Of a DNA stretch of 6,503 nucleotides, positions 5,062 to 6,503 are shown piece after piece. The position numbers and the translations under genes were made by a program. The DNA is from Sulfurimonas sp. (GTDB lineage: Bacteria; Campylobacterota; Campylobacteria; Campylobacterales; Sulfurimonadaceae): positions 1-6,503 of the forward strand of contig JAMORZ010000147.1 of the NCBI GenBank assembly GCA_027063295.1, read 5' to 3'. Within the stretch, counting starts at the first letter, position 1. Each line of letters starts with the position of its first letter. Under the pieces are notes generated by a model, which was not told the DNA's origin, made no database searches, and saw only the letters and a list, made by a program, of their open reading frames with translations.

Positions 5062-6503
5062 TTATACCATTTTATCAAGAAGCTCAAATAACTCTCTTGA
5101 TTTGGCTTCTGTATCTTTAAAGAGTTCTATCATCTCTTGATTACTTAATTCAACCTGACCATCTATCATCTTCATTACTCTTGTGATATTTTCATGTACT
5201 CTTAAGTGTGGTTGATTTAGGGATTTAAATGCACTGTTATCACCAAAATGTGTTTTACCATCTTCTTGATACCATTGTCCAAGTCTACATACGCTATGAT
5301 CTCCAAGCTCTGGTACATATTTCCACTCTAATGCTGCAGAATAAGCATAGTTTTTATACACCATGTGATCAAGTTTTGCCATATTGACAAACAACTCATG
5401 ACCTATTACAGTATTGTCTGTTGTGATTTTTTCCGCATTGAGAATCAACTCATTAAGTATCTCTCTAAACTCATCAAGTCTTGCTTGTGATGAGTGTGCA
5501 TGCTCATCAATTTTTTCACTGATCTCTGTCATACTGTTTGTATTTTGTTTAAGCACACTGATATTTGTTTCTATCTCACTTGTTGCTTTTTGTGTACGCT
5601 CTGCAAGTTTACGCACCTCATCTGCAACAACAGCAAATCCACGACCATGTTCCCCTGCTCTAGCGGCTTCGATCGCAGCATTTAGAGCAAGAAGATTTGT
5701 TTGGTCTGAGATATCTTTGATCAGTGAGATAATTGTAAAGATCTCTTCAACATTTGCATTTAACTGTTCAGCTGAGAGACGTGAATCACTAATCATCTCT
5801 GTAATGTTTGAAATACTGCTAATAACTTCATCTGTTGATGATGTTACTTTTGTGATCACTTTTTCTGTTTCTTGATTAAGTATATTGACTTCATTGACAT
5901 TTTCAACATTCTCTCTCATAGAGTCACTTAGGTTATTAGCATTTATGATAGCACCCTGAATCATCTCATCAGAAAGAGCTAGATGAAGTTTGTTTCTCTC
6001 CATCGCCTCTTCAATCTGTTTTGCACTCTCTTTGGCATGAGTAGCTTCCCTTTGTGCTTCAAGTGAAAGTGCTTCAACTTTATCTAAGAACTCATTAAAG
6101 TTTCTACTTGCATCACCAAGTTCATCTTGTGATTTAACTGGAAGTCTTTTACTCAGATCTGCATCACCTTGAGCTAACTCTTTTGCAACACTTCCTAAGT
6201 TTTGAATCGGTTGAGAAACAGCATAACGGATCACCCACATCAAGAAAAGAAGAACAAAGAAATCAATTGATGCCATAATATATACTTGTCTAAGAAGTGA
6301 ATCTTCAGATTCTGAAATTACATTTTCAACATCACTGCGTTTTTCCCCTACAACAGCATATCCTACGATATTGCCAGAAAAATCTTTGATCGGTCTTGAA
6401 ACCATAAAATAATCTGATGTCATAACAAAACCTGTTGTTTGAGAAATATCTGCTTCTGCTAATTGTGCAAAGAAATTCTTATTGATAACATCTTCACGAA
6501 CAG
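5062..6503 (-). CDS. Methyl-accepting chemotaxis protein with C-terminal CZB zinc-binding domain (5' end outside window)
   Basis: The frame is open to the window edge, so the Met at 6423 is internal and 479 residues are visible. Visible residues 1-55 are the end of a periplasmic Cache-type sensor (FMVSRPIKDFSGNIVGYAVV). One membrane helix (about 72-95) and a HAMP domain (about 96-148, with QPIQNL and DELG) follow. Next is a coiled-coil signalling domain whose tip for CheA/CheW contact is at about 262-303 (DQTNLLALNAAIEAARAGEH, GRGFAVVADEVRKLAERT). The C-terminus (about 366-441) is a CZB domain: LDHMVYK (H379), HSVCRLGQWY (C405) and QPHLRVH (H432, H436) give the expected three-His, one-Cys zinc site. 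CZB domains are known to bind zinc and, in some receptors such as Helicobacter TlpD, to respond to hypochlorous acid through the Cys. The receptor would therefore combine a periplasmic ligand input with a cytoplasmic zinc/redox input; the ligand is unknown. No cheA or cheW gene is nearby, which is normal for scattered receptor genes. Confidence 0.93.
   Translation of the reverse strand, partial: VREDVINKNFFAQLAEADISQTTGFVMTSDYFMVSRPIKDFSGNIVGYAVVGEKRSDVENVISESEDSLLRQVYIMASIDFFVLLFLMWVIRYAVSQPIQNLGSVAKELAQGDADLSKRLPVKSQDELGDASRNFNEFLDKVEALSLEAQREATHAKESAKQIEEAMERNKLHLALSDEMIQGAIINANNLSDSMRENVENVNEVNILNQETEKVITKVTSSTDEVISSISNITEMISDSRLSAEQLNANVEEIFTIISLIKDISDQTNLLALNAAIEAARAGEHGRGFAVVADEVRKLAERTQKATSEIETNISVLKQNTNSMTEISEKIDEHAHSSQARLDEFREILNELILNAEKITTDNTVIGHELFVNMAKLDHMVYKNYAYSAALEWKYVPELGDHSVCRLGQWYQEDGKTHFGDNSAFKSLNQPHLRVHENITRVMKMIDGQVELSNQEMIELFKDTEAKSRELFELLDKMV

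Noticed and set aside
5414..5875. Plus-strand open frames at 5414-5875 and 5494-5685
   Set aside because: They are antisense to the MCP signalling domain. Their long open length reflects the Ser/Ala/Leu-rich coiled-coil codons on the other strand.
6421..6423. ATG at 6423 as the start of the chemoreceptor
   Set aside because: The frame stays open for 26 more codons to the window edge, and those residues continue into the Cache-like domain. A receptor of this type needs an N-terminal membrane helix that is not visible, so the true start is outside the window.
1..6503. CRISPR array, tRNA/rRNA, phage module, toxin-antitoxin or defence system
   Set aside because: No regularly spaced repeats, RNA-gene signatures, phage genes or defence-type proteins are visible on either strand. 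The minus-strand genes are ordinary chromosomal functions.

Overview
The window reads as chromosome of an AT-rich Campylobacterota (Epsilonproteobacteria), most likely a free-living Sulfurimonas/Sulfurovum-type lineage. The main grounds are a full-length fused CcsBA (System II) cytochrome c synthase of about 1,045 residues, a Cache-HAMP-MCP receptor with a C-terminal zinc-binding CZB domain, and low GC with many A/T homopolymers. The genus is an inference and cannot be fixed from this sequence alone.

Layout, left to right. Positions 1-393 (+) hold the 3' end of a type IV pilus retraction ATPase gene (pilT). It is met head-on by the 3' remnant of an EAL-domain (c-di-GMP phosphodiesterase) gene on the minus strand (390 to about 668), and the two stop codons overlap. 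The EAL gene has lost its 5' part. Where its DDFG-containing region should follow, the sequence changes to the C-terminal remnant of an IS1-like transposase on the plus strand (about 661-825), with a possible IS terminus ending at about 843. This roughly 450-bp stretch is a decayed scar.

From 6503 down to 845 everything is on the minus strand. First comes a methyl-accepting chemotaxis protein, cut by the window edge at its 5' end (5062-6503). A 67-bp spacer with a good ribosome binding site and a possible promoter follows. Then comes a compact three-gene unit: ccsBA (1857-4994), a DUF2461 protein (1143-1847, 9-nt gap) and a small cupin (845-1150, 8-nt overlap). The tight spacing suggests co-transcription. 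CcsBA would export haem and attach it to CXXCH motifs of periplasmic cytochromes c; the two downstream genes have no established link to this job.

I see no tRNA, rRNA, CRISPR array, riboswitch or prophage. Nothing here makes a convincing new multi-gene system. The points most worth a second look are the EAL/IS1 scar ending next to the cupin stop codon, an A9 slippage-prone tract inside ccsBA, the large extra periplasmic region between the CcsB and CcsA halves, and a CZB receptor gene directly upstream of the cytochrome c synthase.
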